A model generated the notes under the pieces. It did not search any database, was not told where the DNA came from, and was given only the letters and a program-made list of their open reading frames with translations. The position numbers and the translations under genes were made by a program. DNA of 64,000 nucleotides, from the NCBI RefSeq assembly GCF_049801075.1, contig NZ_JBNAGG010000004.1, positions 186,001-250,000 of the forward strand, read 5' to 3'. Shown here piece after piece: positions 34,645-42,788 of the stretch. The stretch comes from Maritalea sp049801075 (GTDB lineage: Bacteria; Pseudomonadota; Alphaproteobacteria; Rhizobiales; Devosiaceae). How positions within the stretch are numbered: the first letter of the stretch is position 1; every line of letters starts with the position of its first letter.

Positions 34645-36252
34645 ATGCGTATTACAAAAATTCGCCTCAAGAATGGCTACAAAAGATTTCATGATCTAAC
34701 GATTGACCTCGGTTCTAATCCTGCTCGAATCGTTGCTTTGGTCGGCCCAAATGGCTGCGGAAAGAGTAGTGTGTTCGATGGGTTGCTTTATCATGCGAGA
34801 GCTTTTCGCCCGATTGGCGTAGGACGTAGCAATGATCAGAACTACCACTCAATGTCTGGGAGTGTTGTTAAGAACACTGATATAGAAATTCACTTTACGA
34901 CTGGTAATTTCAGAGAAATCTATGCATCAAAGGCTGACAAAGGTAGTGAAAATACGATTTTCTCCTTCCGTAGTCCCTATCGTTATAACAGCCTATTAAA
35001 AGTTACTGAAATTCGATCAGTTCCAGAAATCAAGCAAAACAACTACGGCGCTGGTGATGCCTCTAGTTTGGACGACAAGATGGTGGAAAACTATAGAAGG
35101 CTATATGCATTTTATAATCGTTATCTTGATGAGCATGACCTAAAGCCTAGTGACGCCAAGGCAAAAATCATTGGCGACCTTAATACCTCAATTGAAAATT
35201 GTCTGGATTTGACGATTGACAATTTGGGTAACGTCGAAGGCAATCAGGGAGCTTTATATTTTAGCAAGCCAGACCATTCAACGGTATTCGACTTCAATGT
35301 ATTGTCTTCGGGTGAGAAGGAAGTCGTTGACTTATTGCTTGACCTATATCTGCGTAGAGAGGATTACGACGAGACGGTATTCTTGTTTGATGAGCCTGAG
35401 CTTCACATAAATACTGCAATCCAAGGGAAGTTGTTGAATGAGATAGATCGGTTAGTCGGTCCCAATTGTCAGATCTGGCTCACTACACATAGTATTGGGT
35501 TTCTTAGGGCTTTGCAGAATGAGATGCGAGATAGGTGCCAGATAATAAGATTTCGCTCAGAAGATAACTTGGCCTCCGAAGCGCACACCCTTACTCCGGT
35601 AAAAATCGGCCCTGGGACTTGGCGCGATCTTTTCTCGATTGCTTTGGACGATATGGCTAGCCTGGTTAGCCCCAGAAAGATAATTTACTGTGAAGGGAGG
35701 GCAGAACCAGGACCTAATGGGCGAGAACGGGGATTGGACGCGCAAGTGTTCAACACCATTTTTTCGAAGCATTATCCAGAAGTTCTATTTACTTCAAGTG
35801 GCGGCAATACTGAGCCTGACCAGCGTAGCGCGATCGCGCTGGCAGTGCTAGGAAAGGTGTTTCCGGCGGTTGAAATTCTGGTGCTCAAGGACAGAGATAT
35901 GGCCTCTGGTAAAGAGACAACTGAGAATGACCGACAGATTTACCTCAGCAATAATCCCCAAAATCACCGCGTTTTGAAGCGCTGGGAAATTGAGAACTAC
36001 CTCTATGACAAGGATGTCCTCAAGGCGTATTGCGAGGCGAACAATCTGATATTCGATGGAGACTCTTACGATGAGTTTGTTACTGATATTACAAATCAAA
36101 ATTTAAAGGACGAAACTGGCCGAATAAGAAATATTTGTGGAATCAAGGGAAGTATCAGTCCGGATAACTTCAAGAAAACTCTCTCCGAACATATGTCGCT
36201 TGAGATGCCTGTATTTAAGGAGCTAGAGCAGTGCATATTTGAGCGAATTTAG
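34645..36252 (+). CDS. OLD-like AAA/ABC ATPase with C-terminal TOPRIM/DUF4435-like domain, putative defence protein
   Basis: A 535-residue protein. N-terminal ABC/SMC-type ATPase (AAA_15/21 group): Walker A GPNGCGKS (34-41), signature LSSGEKE (220-226), Walker B FLFDEPE (246-252), H-loop LTTHS (279-283). C-terminal part (about 340-535) has a TOPRIM-like trio: Glu350 in CEGR, Asp416 and Asp418 in LKDRD, then RWEIENYL (446-453), the EIENYL signature seen in DUF4435 domains. OLD nucleases and the AriA/AriB PARIS pair combine the same two modules, usually for phage defence. At 535 residues it is shorter than I would expect for a fused AriA-AriB. The gene is AT-rich compared with neighbours (34861-34920 has 19 G/C of 60) and uses AGA/AGG codons, so it was probably acquired. 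AGGAG precedes the ATG by 11 bases. No partner gene. Confidence 0.82.
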   Translation: MRITKIRLKNGYKRFHDLTIDLGSNPARIVALVGPNGCGKSSVFDGLLYHARAFRPIGVGRSNDQNYHSMSGSVVKNTDIEIHFTTGNFREIYASKADKGSENTIFSFRSPYRYNSLLKVTEIRSVPEIKQNNYGAGDASSLDDKMVENYRRLYAFYNRYLDEHDLKPSDAKAKIIGDLNTSIENCLDLTIDNLGNVEGNQGALYFSKPDHSTVFDFNVLSSGEKEVVDLLLDLYLRREDYDETVFLFDEPELHINTAIQGKLLNEIDRLVGPNCQIWLTTHSIGFLRALQNEMRDRCQIIRFRSEDNLASEAHTLTPVKIGPGTWRDLFSIALDDMASLVSPRKIIYCEGRAEPGPNGRERGLDAQVFNTIFSKHYPEVLFTSSGGNTEPDQRSAIALAVLGKVFPAVEILVLKDRDMASGKETTENDRQIYLSNNPQNHRVLKRWEIENYLYDKDVLKAYCEANNLIFDGDSYDEFVTDITNQNLKDETGRIRNICGIKGSISPDNFKKTLSEHMSLEMPVFKELEQCIFERI

Positions 36253-36378
36253 GGCTGCGGATATTGAATAGATTGTTATTTCACCTCCGCTAAATCCCAT
36301 TTCCCTTGCTGTTTATGAACCCTATGCTGAAGATCCGCGTTTGTCTTCGCAACAGTGTTCGGAGGAAAGGAACCGCCT

Positions 36379-36520
36379 ATGACCAGCGACAAGACCAGCA
36401 CCGCCACCGAAGAAAATCAAACCAACGCTGCCGTGCGGCGCAAAAGCGGTGAGTTTGTGCGTGCGGTCATTGGGGCTCGTGTTCAGATTGGCGATGCGGT
36501 TCTACGCCCTGTTTTAAGAC
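36379..36520 (+). pseudogene. Truncated 5' duplicate of the glutathionyl-hydroquinone reductase gene
   Basis: The frame from ATG 36379 encodes TEENQTNAAVRRKSGEFVRA and GARVQIGDAV, a close copy of the first 37 or so residues of the intact reductase at 37949 (TEEDQTNAAARRKSGEFVRG, RGQIGD). The shared block also includes leader DNA (GAACCCTATGCTGA at 36317 and again near 37896). Similarity stops around 36515, where the 3' end of the LysR gene begins, so the active-site Cys region is missing. It is a broken paralogue left by a duplication or rearrangement around the LysR gene. Confidence 0.8.
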
Positions 36521-36524
36521 CTGC

Positions 36525-37454
36525 CTATTTCCAATTTCCCCAATGTCGCTGGAGATGCTCTCGGTCTTGCTGCGCTTCCGCCTGAACCCAGTTGCGGAAG
36601 GCGGTGACGTTGGGATTTGACCATTTCGCCTGGTCGGCGATCAAGCAGACCTCTCCCAGCGGGGAAGCGCAGGTGAGGTTGGGGAAGGGCGTCACCAATG
36701 TGCCCGTTTCCAGTTCCTCGCGACATAAGACCAAATCGGCCATCACGATCCCCGCGCCCATCGCGGCGGCCTTAGTGGCCATATCGAGGTTGGGGAAATC
36801 CTGCCCGTGTTTTGGGTCTATCGCGTGGTGCGCAAATTGAGCGATCCAGGCGGTCCAGTCCGCATGATTTTTGCTTTCATGCAGTAATTGGCAGGTCGCA
36901 AGATCGTCCGGTTTCTCGATATTCATTTTGCGCAAATAGTCGGCTGAGCAGGCTGGCGTCAGCACCACCGGGAAAATTGGTTCAACGGCCAGAGATGGTG
37001 GCCGATCTGGCCAGTTGGTCACCGAAAATCCCACGTCTGCTTCCGTGCTGTCATATCCGCCCTTGGCGTGAAAATCTGTGGTGAGGCGGACCCTGAAGTC
37101 GGGGTGATGGTCTTGAAACCTGTCCAGCTTTGGCAGCAGCCAGCGCATGGAGGTGCCCGGCGGGCAGATCACGCGCAATTCTCCGGCATCAGAAGTGATG
37201 CGGTCTGTCGCGGTCGCGATCTGATTGAAGGCTTCAGTGAGCACTGGCAACAATTGTCGGCCCGTCGGTGTCAGGCTCACCCCCTGTGCATGGCGCGCAA
37301 AAAGCTGTGCGCCCAAATGCGCTTCCAGCAGTTTGATCTGCCGGCTTATGGCGCCGCGGGTCACATGCAATTCTTCACTGGCCTTGATAAAGCCTTCATG
37401 TCGCGCAGCCGCTTCAAAGGCTTTTAAGGCATTAAGGGGCGGTAGCTTAGCCAT
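36525..37454 (-). CDS. LysR family transcriptional regulator (GcvA-like)
   Basis: A 309-residue regulator: N-terminal winged helix (LPPLNALKAFEAAARHEGFIKASEELHVTRGAISRQ, residues 4-40) and a LysR substrate-binding domain (about 92-300). The N-terminal pattern LNALKAFEAAARH is typical of the GcvA subgroup. Its 3' end abuts the truncated reductase fragment. TTAG-N5-CTAA at 37461-37473, just before its start codon, is a possible autoregulatory site. Effector unknown; the flanking reductase gene and small protein are possible targets. Confidence 0.9.
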   Translation of the reverse strand: MAKLPPLNALKAFEAAARHEGFIKASEELHVTRGAISRQIKLLEAHLGAQLFARHAQGVSLTPTGRQLLPVLTEAFNQIATATDRITSDAGELRVICPPGTSMRWLLPKLDRFQDHHPDFRVRLTTDFHAKGGYDSTEADVGFSVTNWPDRPPSLAVEPIFPVVLTPACSADYLRKMNIEKPDDLATCQLLHESKNHADWTAWIAQFAHHAIDPKHGQDFPNLDMATKAAAMGAGIVMADLVLCREELETGTLVTPFPNLTCASPLGEVCLIADQAKWSNPNVTAFRNWVQAEAQQDREHLQRHWGNWK

Positions 37455-37558
37455 ATTGGGTTAGCTTTTCTAATCCTATGCGTGCAATAAAGTGGTTTGT
37501 TTGTCTGCGTTATCATGCCGTATCTTGGGAGTATTAGCAATTATTAAGGGAAATCGAC

Positions 37559-37771
37559 ATGAATAGCGCTTTATTAGACAGATTGATCAGTTGGCCAACT
37601 TTTCATGTCGTGATCGATGTGATGAGAAAAACTATCTCTAGGCGTAATCCAGCGCCTGAAGCGCGGATGCATGCTGACTTGTCACGTCTGGCGCTCGGGG
37701 CGCCGCATATTCTGGCAGATATCGGATTTCATCAAGATGTGCAGGCGAGCACGCCAAATTGCGTCGTGTAG
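37559..37771 (+). CDS. DUF1127-like small protein
   Basis: A 70-residue basic protein starting MNSALLDRLISW and ending with a motif resembling DUF1127 (DLSRLALGAPHILADIGF; the family has an L..L.D..L.DIG pattern). DUF1127 proteins in rhizobia are small, sometimes RNA-binding and involved in phosphate or sRNA physiology. AAGGGA lies upstream of the ATG. It is divergent from the LysR gene. Reality of the gene is supported by the motif and the ribosome site; the family call is tentative. Confidence 0.6.
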   Translation: MNSALLDRLISWPTFHVVIDVMRKTISRRNPAPEARMHADLSRLALGAPHILADIGFHQDVQASTPNCVV

Positions 37772-37948
37772 CGGCGGAATGATGTGTGCATTGTAGTACA
37801 TGGAGGGGCGGCAACTGTGAGGGTGACGCGCGATTAAGTATTTGAGGTTGCACTCTGTTCATCAAGTCCGCGTGAAGCCATTGCATCAGCCTTCGAGAAC
37901 CCTATGCTGATCCCACATGTTGCTAAGGAAACGCAAAGAGGCGGCTCA

Positions 37949-38980
37949 ATGACCAACCCCACAAACACCTCTACTGAAGAAGACCAAACGAACGCTGCCG
38001 CGCGGCGCAAAAGCGGAGAGTTTGTGCGTGGAGTTAGCGGGTTTCGTGGTCAGATTGGTGACCGCGATTTTCCCGCAGAGCCAAACCGCTATCATTTGTT
38101 CGTGGCGCTCAATTGTCCATGGTGCCACCGGGTGGTGTTGGCGCGTAATGTGTTGGGGTTGCAGGATGTGATCTCTATGGATGTGGCGTTTCCCAACCGC
38201 ACGGGTGATGATGATCCAGCTGGGGCGGGTTTGTGGGAATTTAGCCCTGATCGGGTTGCCAGTTTAACGGGCGAGACTTTGCCCGAATGTACGCGTGAGA
38301 CGGCGACGGGTGAGGGCTTTCGGATCGCGAAGGATATTTATCGCGCCGAGGGGGCAAGTGAGCAGTCGGTGCCCATTCTTTATGATAAGCACTCCAAGCG
38401 CATTGTGAATAATGAGAGTGCGGAGATTATTCGCATGTTAGATCGGCATGCGGTCGCGCTTGGTAGCGGGTTGGACGATCAACAACGTCCCGTGCTTTAT
38501 CCGGAAGATGATGCGCTGCGTGATAAAATTGATCAGCTCAATGAACTGATTTACACCAACATCAATAATGGGGCCTATAAGGCGGGCTTTTCATCTGATC
38601 AAGCGGTCTATCAAAAGGCGTTTGAAGCCTATTTTGAAACATTGGCCAGCCTCAATGATTTGCTGTCCGATGGGCGGCCTTTTCTCACGGGTGAAGATTT
38701 CACCGATGCAGATTTGCGGCTGTTCCCCACGCTTTACCGTCATGACCCGGTTTATTATGTGCGCATGAAATTGAACGGCGCGAAAATTCTCGATTATCCT
38801 TATTTGTGGCAATGGCTCTGCCGCGTCTATGCGCTGGAAGGTGTGGCGGAAAGTGGATCGCTGATCCATTGTCGCCAAGGCTACTTTGGCCGCTCGTGGA
38901 ACAATGTGGTACCACTCGGACCCTTTACACCGAAGCCTTATCCCGAAGCTTATCGTAATCCGGGCTTAGCCCGCTTTTAG
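37949..38980 (+). CDS. Glutathionyl-hydroquinone reductase (YqjG/EcfG-type GST)
   Basis: Reduces glutathionyl-hydroquinones with glutathione. The 343-residue Xi-class GST has a thioredoxin-like domain with NCPWCHR (catalytic Cys56, Cys59) and a helical domain with YTNINNGAYKAGFSSDQ, DADLRLFPTLYRHDPVYY and the ending YFGRSWNNVVPLGP. The ATG at 37949 (AAAGAGG upstream) gives MTNPTNTSTEEDQ, paralleled in the truncated copy at 36379; the in-frame ATG at 37904 lies within duplicated leader sequence. Its stop codon directly touches the stop of the convergent regulator (TAGCTA). Confidence 0.93.
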   Translation: MTNPTNTSTEEDQTNAAARRKSGEFVRGVSGFRGQIGDRDFPAEPNRYHLFVALNCPWCHRVVLARNVLGLQDVISMDVAFPNRTGDDDPAGAGLWEFSPDRVASLTGETLPECTRETATGEGFRIAKDIYRAEGASEQSVPILYDKHSKRIVNNESAEIIRMLDRHAVALGSGLDDQQRPVLYPEDDALRDKIDQLNELIYTNINNGAYKAGFSSDQAVYQKAFEAYFETLASLNDLLSDGRPFLTGEDFTDADLRLFPTLYRHDPVYYVRMKLNGAKILDYPYLWQWLCRVYALEGVAESGSLIHCRQGYFGRSWNNVVPLGPFTPKPYPEAYRNPGLARF

Positions 38981-39517
38981 CTATGCAAGATAAGGCGCCA
39001 TAATCGCGCTGATCTTGCTGCCAGTGTTGGCTGCGCTATAGGTCGGCCTCGGTGGGCGGGCTTCGTGGTCAACCTCGCGGTGAACCCATTTGCGTTCTTC
39101 CAATGCTTTTAAGGCTTGGGAAAGGGCGCGATCTGTTATGGGGTCGAGGGCGCGCTGAATATCGTTGAAATGATGGGGCGTGTGGGTGATGGCGAGCACG
39201 GGCAATGTCCAAGACTTGCGCAATAAATCACGATGCTCTTTGCCTGCCAAAGTCGAAATCTTGTGTGAGATTTCTGCGCCAATTTTGCCCGGGATTGTTA
39301 GGCGAAATTCTGGTCGCAATGGATGGCCGTGGCCGGGATTGCGTTCCACTAGGCCAATTTCAATTAAGTGCGTCATGCTTTGAGCAAAGGCAGTGCGCCC
39401 TGCGCCGGTTGCGGTGAGTAATGGTGCTTGTCTCCCCGGCACGCCGTTGTGCATCGCTGCCAGAATTGGCACCGCCCATGCCCGCGATGTGATGTTGACA
39501 AGCTGTTTAATGTCCAT
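38981..39517 (-). CDS. Tandem HxlR-type winged-helix regulator
   Basis: A 178-residue protein made of two winged-helix units: residues 1-82 (ITSRAWAVPILAAMHNGVPG, AFAQSMTHLIEIGLVERNPG) and 94-178 (LLRKSWTLPVLAITHTP, ALSQALKALEERKWVHREV). Each resembles an HxlR domain, which normally acts as a homodimer, so this looks like a fused dimer. It is divergent from the VOC gene with only 39 bases between the start codons, implying that binding there would control both directions. Confidence 0.82.
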   Translation of the reverse strand: MDIKQLVNITSRAWAVPILAAMHNGVPGRQAPLLTATGAGRTAFAQSMTHLIEIGLVERNPGHGHPLRPEFRLTIPGKIGAEISHKISTLAGKEHRDLLRKSWTLPVLAITHTPHHFNDIQRALDPITDRALSQALKALEERKWVHREVDHEARPPRPTYSAANTGSKISAIMAPYLA

Positions 39518-39556
39518 TATTTATAGTTACCATATTTTTAGACAAAGGAACAAGTC

Positions 39557-39925
39557 ATGTCTCTAATTTCATTAAACGACACCATCACTATCGCGCTTTC
39601 GGTTAAAGATCGCCATGTTAGCGCAGATTGGTATCAAAACATGCTCGGATTTGAAACCATGTATCACGCAGATGTGGCGGGTTGGTCTGAAGTGAAAACC
39701 AACACCAAAGGCGTCGTGATTGGGCTTGGCGAGCATATGGAAACAGCGCCGGGCAATTGTGTGCCAGTTTTCGGCATTGATGATTTGGATGCGGCGCGCG
39801 CGAAATTGGAAGATGCTGGCGTGAAGTTTGATGGTGAGACTGATGTCGTGGAAGGCATGGTCAAAACAGCAACATTCTATGATCCAGATGGCAATGCGCT
39901 GATGCTGGCAGAAGACTTGAGCTAG
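39557..39925 (+). CDS. VOC (glyoxalase/dioxygenase fold) protein, cytosolic
   Basis: A 122-residue protein with two beta-alpha-beta-beta-beta units: ITIALSVKDRHVSADWYQNMLGFE and a C-terminal TATFYDPDGNALMLAED, typical VOC (glyoxalase/bleomycin-resistance) features. Metal ligands and substrate are not resolvable by eye. AAAGGA is 7 bases ahead of the ATG. The next gene, 10 bases on, is a second VOC protein with a signal peptide; both probably form an operon under the divergent double-HxlR regulator. Confidence 0.88.
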   Translation: MSLISLNDTITIALSVKDRHVSADWYQNMLGFETMYHADVAGWSEVKTNTKGVVIGLGEHMETAPGNCVPVFGIDDLDAARAKLEDAGVKFDGETDVVEGMVKTATFYDPDGNALMLAEDLS

Positions 39926-39935
39926 GGTTGGCAAA

Positions 39936-40343
39936 ATGCGTAAAATTATTCTTTCGTTATTGATGGGCGGAGCGTTGGCCAGTGGTGCTGCGGCGCAGAC
40001 CTTCAACGAGGCGACCGTCGCGGTGCCAGTCAATTCCCTTGAACAAGCCAAGGATTGGTATGGCAAGTTTTTGGGCGAGGGTGCTGAAATGATTGAGCCG
40101 GCGCCGGGTGTTCTTGAAATTAAGGCGACGCCGAATATGTGGCTTCAGCTTTACGAAACTGAACAGATGCCGGAAACGGGCGCGGTCATTCGGTTTTTGG
40201 TAGATGATATGGCTGCAACGCAATCTGCCTATGCTGCCAAAGGTATTGATACGGGTGAAGCCATCGAGGTGCCAGCGATTGTGACCTATAGCGAGTTTGC
40301 CGATCCGTTTGGCAACCAATTGGGTCTTTATGATTTGCCTTAA
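39936..40343 (+). CDS. Secreted VOC-fold protein
   Basis: A 135-residue protein with a signal peptide (residues 1-20, IILSLLMGGALASGAAA, cleavage before QTF) followed by a single VOC domain: FNEATVAVPVNSLEQAKDWYGKFLG and EFADPFGNQLGLYDLP. Exported VOC proteins are uncommon. It lies 10 bases after the cytosolic VOC gene, so a related chemistry may occur on both sides of the membrane. Confidence 0.85.
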   Translation: MRKIILSLLMGGALASGAAAQTFNEATVAVPVNSLEQAKDWYGKFLGEGAEMIEPAPGVLEIKATPNMWLQLYETEQMPETGAVIRFLVDDMAATQSAYAAKGIDTGEAIEVPAIVTYSEFADPFGNQLGLYDLP

Positions 40344-40376
40344 GCATCAGGTGGCAGGGCATATGTCCTCCGCCAG

Positions 40377-40739
40377 TTAAACCAAATCAAGCTGGACGGC
40401 TTGTCGCATATAATGGGCCATGGCCTCATTAGGATAGTTGTCCAGCTTGCTGACCTTGATGGTGCGCGAATGCTTGCCACTGCCTGTGAGAAGGCCATGC
40501 GGATCGTCAAACTGGGCGCCGTAAGTGAATGAAAATGTGATGCCAGTTTTGGTTGGGCTGATCGCCACAATGTCTCGATTTACACGATAAACGTGTACCG
40601 AAAAGTATTTTTCGGTGCCGCCGCGCATGCGCTGGGTGGCTTCCGGCACTGCTTGCGCCATTTGATCGCAAAAATGTTTCACGATGGCGCGATGATCGGG
40701 GGACACGCGCTGATCCAGAAATGTCTCAAAGTCTGTCAT
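40377..40739 (-). CDS. DUF1801 domain protein
   Basis: A 120-residue protein of the DUF1801 (YdhG-like) fold: residues KHFCDQMAQAVPEATQRMRGG, a YFSVHVYRVNRDIVAISPTKTG beta region and a C-terminal helical region with HSRTIKVSKLD. Function is unknown in this family, though members resemble frataxin-like or iron-related folds. It stands alone between the VOC pair and arfB and is convergent with the former. Confidence 0.8.
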   Translation of the reverse strand: MTDFETFLDQRVSPDHRAIVKHFCDQMAQAVPEATQRMRGGTEKYFSVHVYRVNRDIVAISPTKTGITFSFTYGAQFDDPHGLLTGSGKHSRTIKVSKLDNYPNEAMAHYMRQAVQLDLV

Positions 40740-40815
40740 CTATCTGCCCTCCCTTTGCTTTCCGCGCCATTATATGTTTGTTCTGGCATGATTGAGAAGC
40801 ATTAAAGGTATCCCC

Positions 40816-41229
40816 TTGCGCATCACCGACCAGATCAGCATTGAAGAATGGGAACTATCTGAGCAGTTCACCCGCGCCAGTGGCCCTGGCGGGCAGAATG
40901 TGAATAAGGTCAGCACTGCCGTTGAGCTGCGGTTTGAGGCGGAGCGATCACCTAATCTGTCTGATCCTGTGAAGCGGCGCTTGAAGCGGTTGGCCGGGCG
41001 GCGTTGGACGCAGGATGGGGCGCTGATCATTTTTGTGCAGGATACGCGTTCGCAGGCGCGCAACCGCGAAATCGCGCGTGAGCGGTTGGCAGCGTTGATC
41101 TTGAAGGCGACCGAAAAGCCCAAACGACGGATTGCGACCAAGCCAACTTATGGGTCGGTTAAGCGCCGGATCGCGTCAAAAAAAGCGCGGGGTGAAGTGA
41201 AAAAGCTGCGCGGCAAGGTTGAGGAGTAA
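40816..41229 (+). CDS. arfB: Alternative ribosome-rescue factor ArfB
   Basis: Peptidyl-tRNA hydrolase that frees ribosomes stalled on non-stop mRNA. The 137-residue protein has the class I release-factor domain with GGQ (25-27) in RASGPGGQNVNKVSTAVEL and a basic C-terminal tail (KRRIASKKARGEVKKLRG) that enters the empty mRNA channel. A TTG start at 40816 gives MRITDQISIEEW, matching the family N-terminus, with AAAGG 8 bases upstream; an in-frame TTG at 40792 would add eight residues. Confidence 0.9.
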   Translation: MRITDQISIEEWELSEQFTRASGPGGQNVNKVSTAVELRFEAERSPNLSDPVKRRLKRLAGRRWTQDGALIIFVQDTRSQARNREIARERLAALILKATEKPKRRIATKPTYGSVKRRIASKKARGEVKKLRGKVEE

Positions 41230-41534
41230 CTCACCCAAAATCGCGCCGGGTCGTGATATGATAGATCAGGCACTGACCAAACATATCGAGCAACAATAGG
41301 ATGGGTGAGTATTGACCCCAAATGGCTATAATTGACCATTATGCCCATGGTGTTTCTTTGTGTGACCAGAATCAGCATTTAGGCGTTTAAGGGGTTTATG
41401 AGATGCGCTTTAAAAATGAGGTGCAAAAGGCCTGAAATTTTAATTATCTGAAACTAAAGCGTTTTCTCTGATTTTATCCTCGCAGTTCCGCTCCGTGATA
41501 TAAATTCTAATTGACGCATTTGTCGTTTCGATTT
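41230..41534. other. Non-coding stretch upstream of the ROK operon
   Basis: AT-rich in its right half. I see no gene, hairpin terminator or RNA of known type. A 76-codon minus-strand frame here overlaps arfB and lacks a ribosome site or recognisable protein features. Confidence 0.5.
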
Positions 41535-41561
41535 ATTAGTTCGGTAAGTTGACGAATTAAT
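41535..41561. promoter_or_regulatory. Inverted repeat before the ROK gene, candidate operator
   Basis: ATTAGTTCG and CGAATTAAT (eight of nine bases complementary) with a nine-base spacer, 13 bases before the ROK start codon. TTGACG elements lie at 41513 and 41549. Likely autoregulatory site of the ROK repressor (inference). Confidence 0.6.
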
Positions 41562-41573
41562 AGAAGTGATTAT

Positions 41574-42788
41574 ATGACCGAAACGGCAAATAATATTCGC
41601 AGACTTAATAAATGTAATGTTTTTGAAGTGATTGCTCATGAAGGGCCAATCTCTCGCGCTGCTATTGCAAAGCGCTTGGGCCTTTCCAAACAGACCTTAT
41701 CCGAAGTCGCCAAAGAGCTGGAATCCGAAGGATGGGTGCAGCAAGTGGGACTGGAGCGCGGCAATGTTGGCCGCGCGGCAATGAATTTTGAGGTGGTGCC
41801 CGACGCGGCCTTTGTGGCTGCTGTAGATTTGGGCGGCACCAAGGTAAAAGTCGCCATTGCAAATCTGGCGTGCCAGATTTTTGGCGAGGCTACCGAGAAG
41901 ACCGACCCGAAAGGCGGTGGTGCTGTCGTTAATCAAATTGCGCGCCTGTGTCGCGAAATGATGGACCAGCATGGATTGCAGCAAGATCGGTTGCGGTTGG
42001 CTGTGGTTGGCGTACCTGGTGTGCCGGATCATGAAAGTGGCGCCGTGCATATGGCGCCCAACATTCCGCAATTGGATGAGATTGATTTTGCTGGCGAACT
42101 TTCCAAGGCGCTGGGCTTTGATGTGGTCATCGAAAATGATGTGAACCTCGCGGTCTTGGGCGAGCATTGGGGCGGCGTGGCGCAACATGTGGACGATCTG
42201 GCCTATGTGGCGCTCGGCACCGGTATTGGTGCGGGCATTATCGTCAATGGCGAGCTGGTGCGTGGCAAAAATGGCGGCGCTGGTGAGCTTGGTTATTTGC
42301 CTTTCGGCGCTGACCCGTTTGAAGATGCATCATTGCGCCAAGGGGCGTTGGAACGCGTTACGGCGACAGACGCGATGCGCGATTATTATTTTGAGTTGAC
42401 GGGCGATAAGATCGAAGTGCCTGAAATCTTTGATCGGCTCGATCAGGATGATCATGCGCAAAAAGTGCTAGATCGCACAGCGCGTGAAACTGCGCGGGCG
42501 GTGGCCGCCATCAGCGCATTGATCGATCCGGAGCAGATTGTTTTTGGTGGTTCGATTGGTCGTCGGGAAGAATTGTTCTCGCGCATTAAGGCGCAATTTA
42601 GCCTGATCACGCGATCGCCTGTTGAACTTTACATCAGTGACTTGGGTGGCAAAGCTGCCCTTATCGGCGCCGCCTCCCTGGGTCTAAGCCATGTGCACGC
42701 TACCCTTTTAGCGGGTGGCGTGCCGGGTGCCGAAATCACGCTGCCCCCTGCCAAACTTGCAAAATTGGGAGTTGTCTCCAATGGCTAA
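41574..42788 (+). CDS. ROK family transcriptional regulator
   Basis: A 404-residue regulator: N-terminal helix-turn-helix (about residues 8-70, GPISRAAIAKRLGLSKQTLSEVAKELE) and a ROK sugar-kinase-like domain with VDLGGTKVKVAIA, ENDVNLAVLGEHWGG, LGTGIGAGIIVNGEL and GGAGELGYLPFG. The zinc-binding CXCGXXGCXE motif that normally follows the GE(I/L)G block is missing, so it may bind ligand differently from Mlc/NagC. First gene of a six-gene operon: its stop overlaps the M20 start (ATGGCTAA). Confidence 0.9.
   Translation: MTETANNIRRLNKCNVFEVIAHEGPISRAAIAKRLGLSKQTLSEVAKELESEGWVQQVGLERGNVGRAAMNFEVVPDAAFVAAVDLGGTKVKVAIANLACQIFGEATEKTDPKGGGAVVNQIARLCREMMDQHGLQQDRLRLAVVGVPGVPDHESGAVHMAPNIPQLDEIDFAGELSKALGFDVVIENDVNLAVLGEHWGGVAQHVDDLAYVALGTGIGAGIIVNGELVRGKNGGAGELGYLPFGADPFEDASLRQGALERVTATDAMRDYYFELTGDKIEVPEIFDRLDQDDHAQKVLDRTARETARAVAAISALIDPEQIVFGGSIGRREELFSRIKAQFSLITRSPVELYISDLGGKAALIGAASLGLSHVHATLLAGGVPGAEITLPPAKLAKLGVVSNG

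Noticed and set aside
34480..36380. Mobile element carrying the OLD-like ATPase
   Set aside because: No integrase, transposase, direct repeats or tRNA target seen at either boundary; only composition supports transfer.
36525..36726. Possible continuation of the truncated reductase through the LysR gene
   Set aside because: Similarity to the intact gene ends before 36525 and the region is coding for LysR on the opposite strand.
41148..41378. 76-codon minus-strand frame after arfB
   Set aside because: Overlaps the arfB end, has no ribosome site and no protein-like features; the high-coding strand here is arfB.
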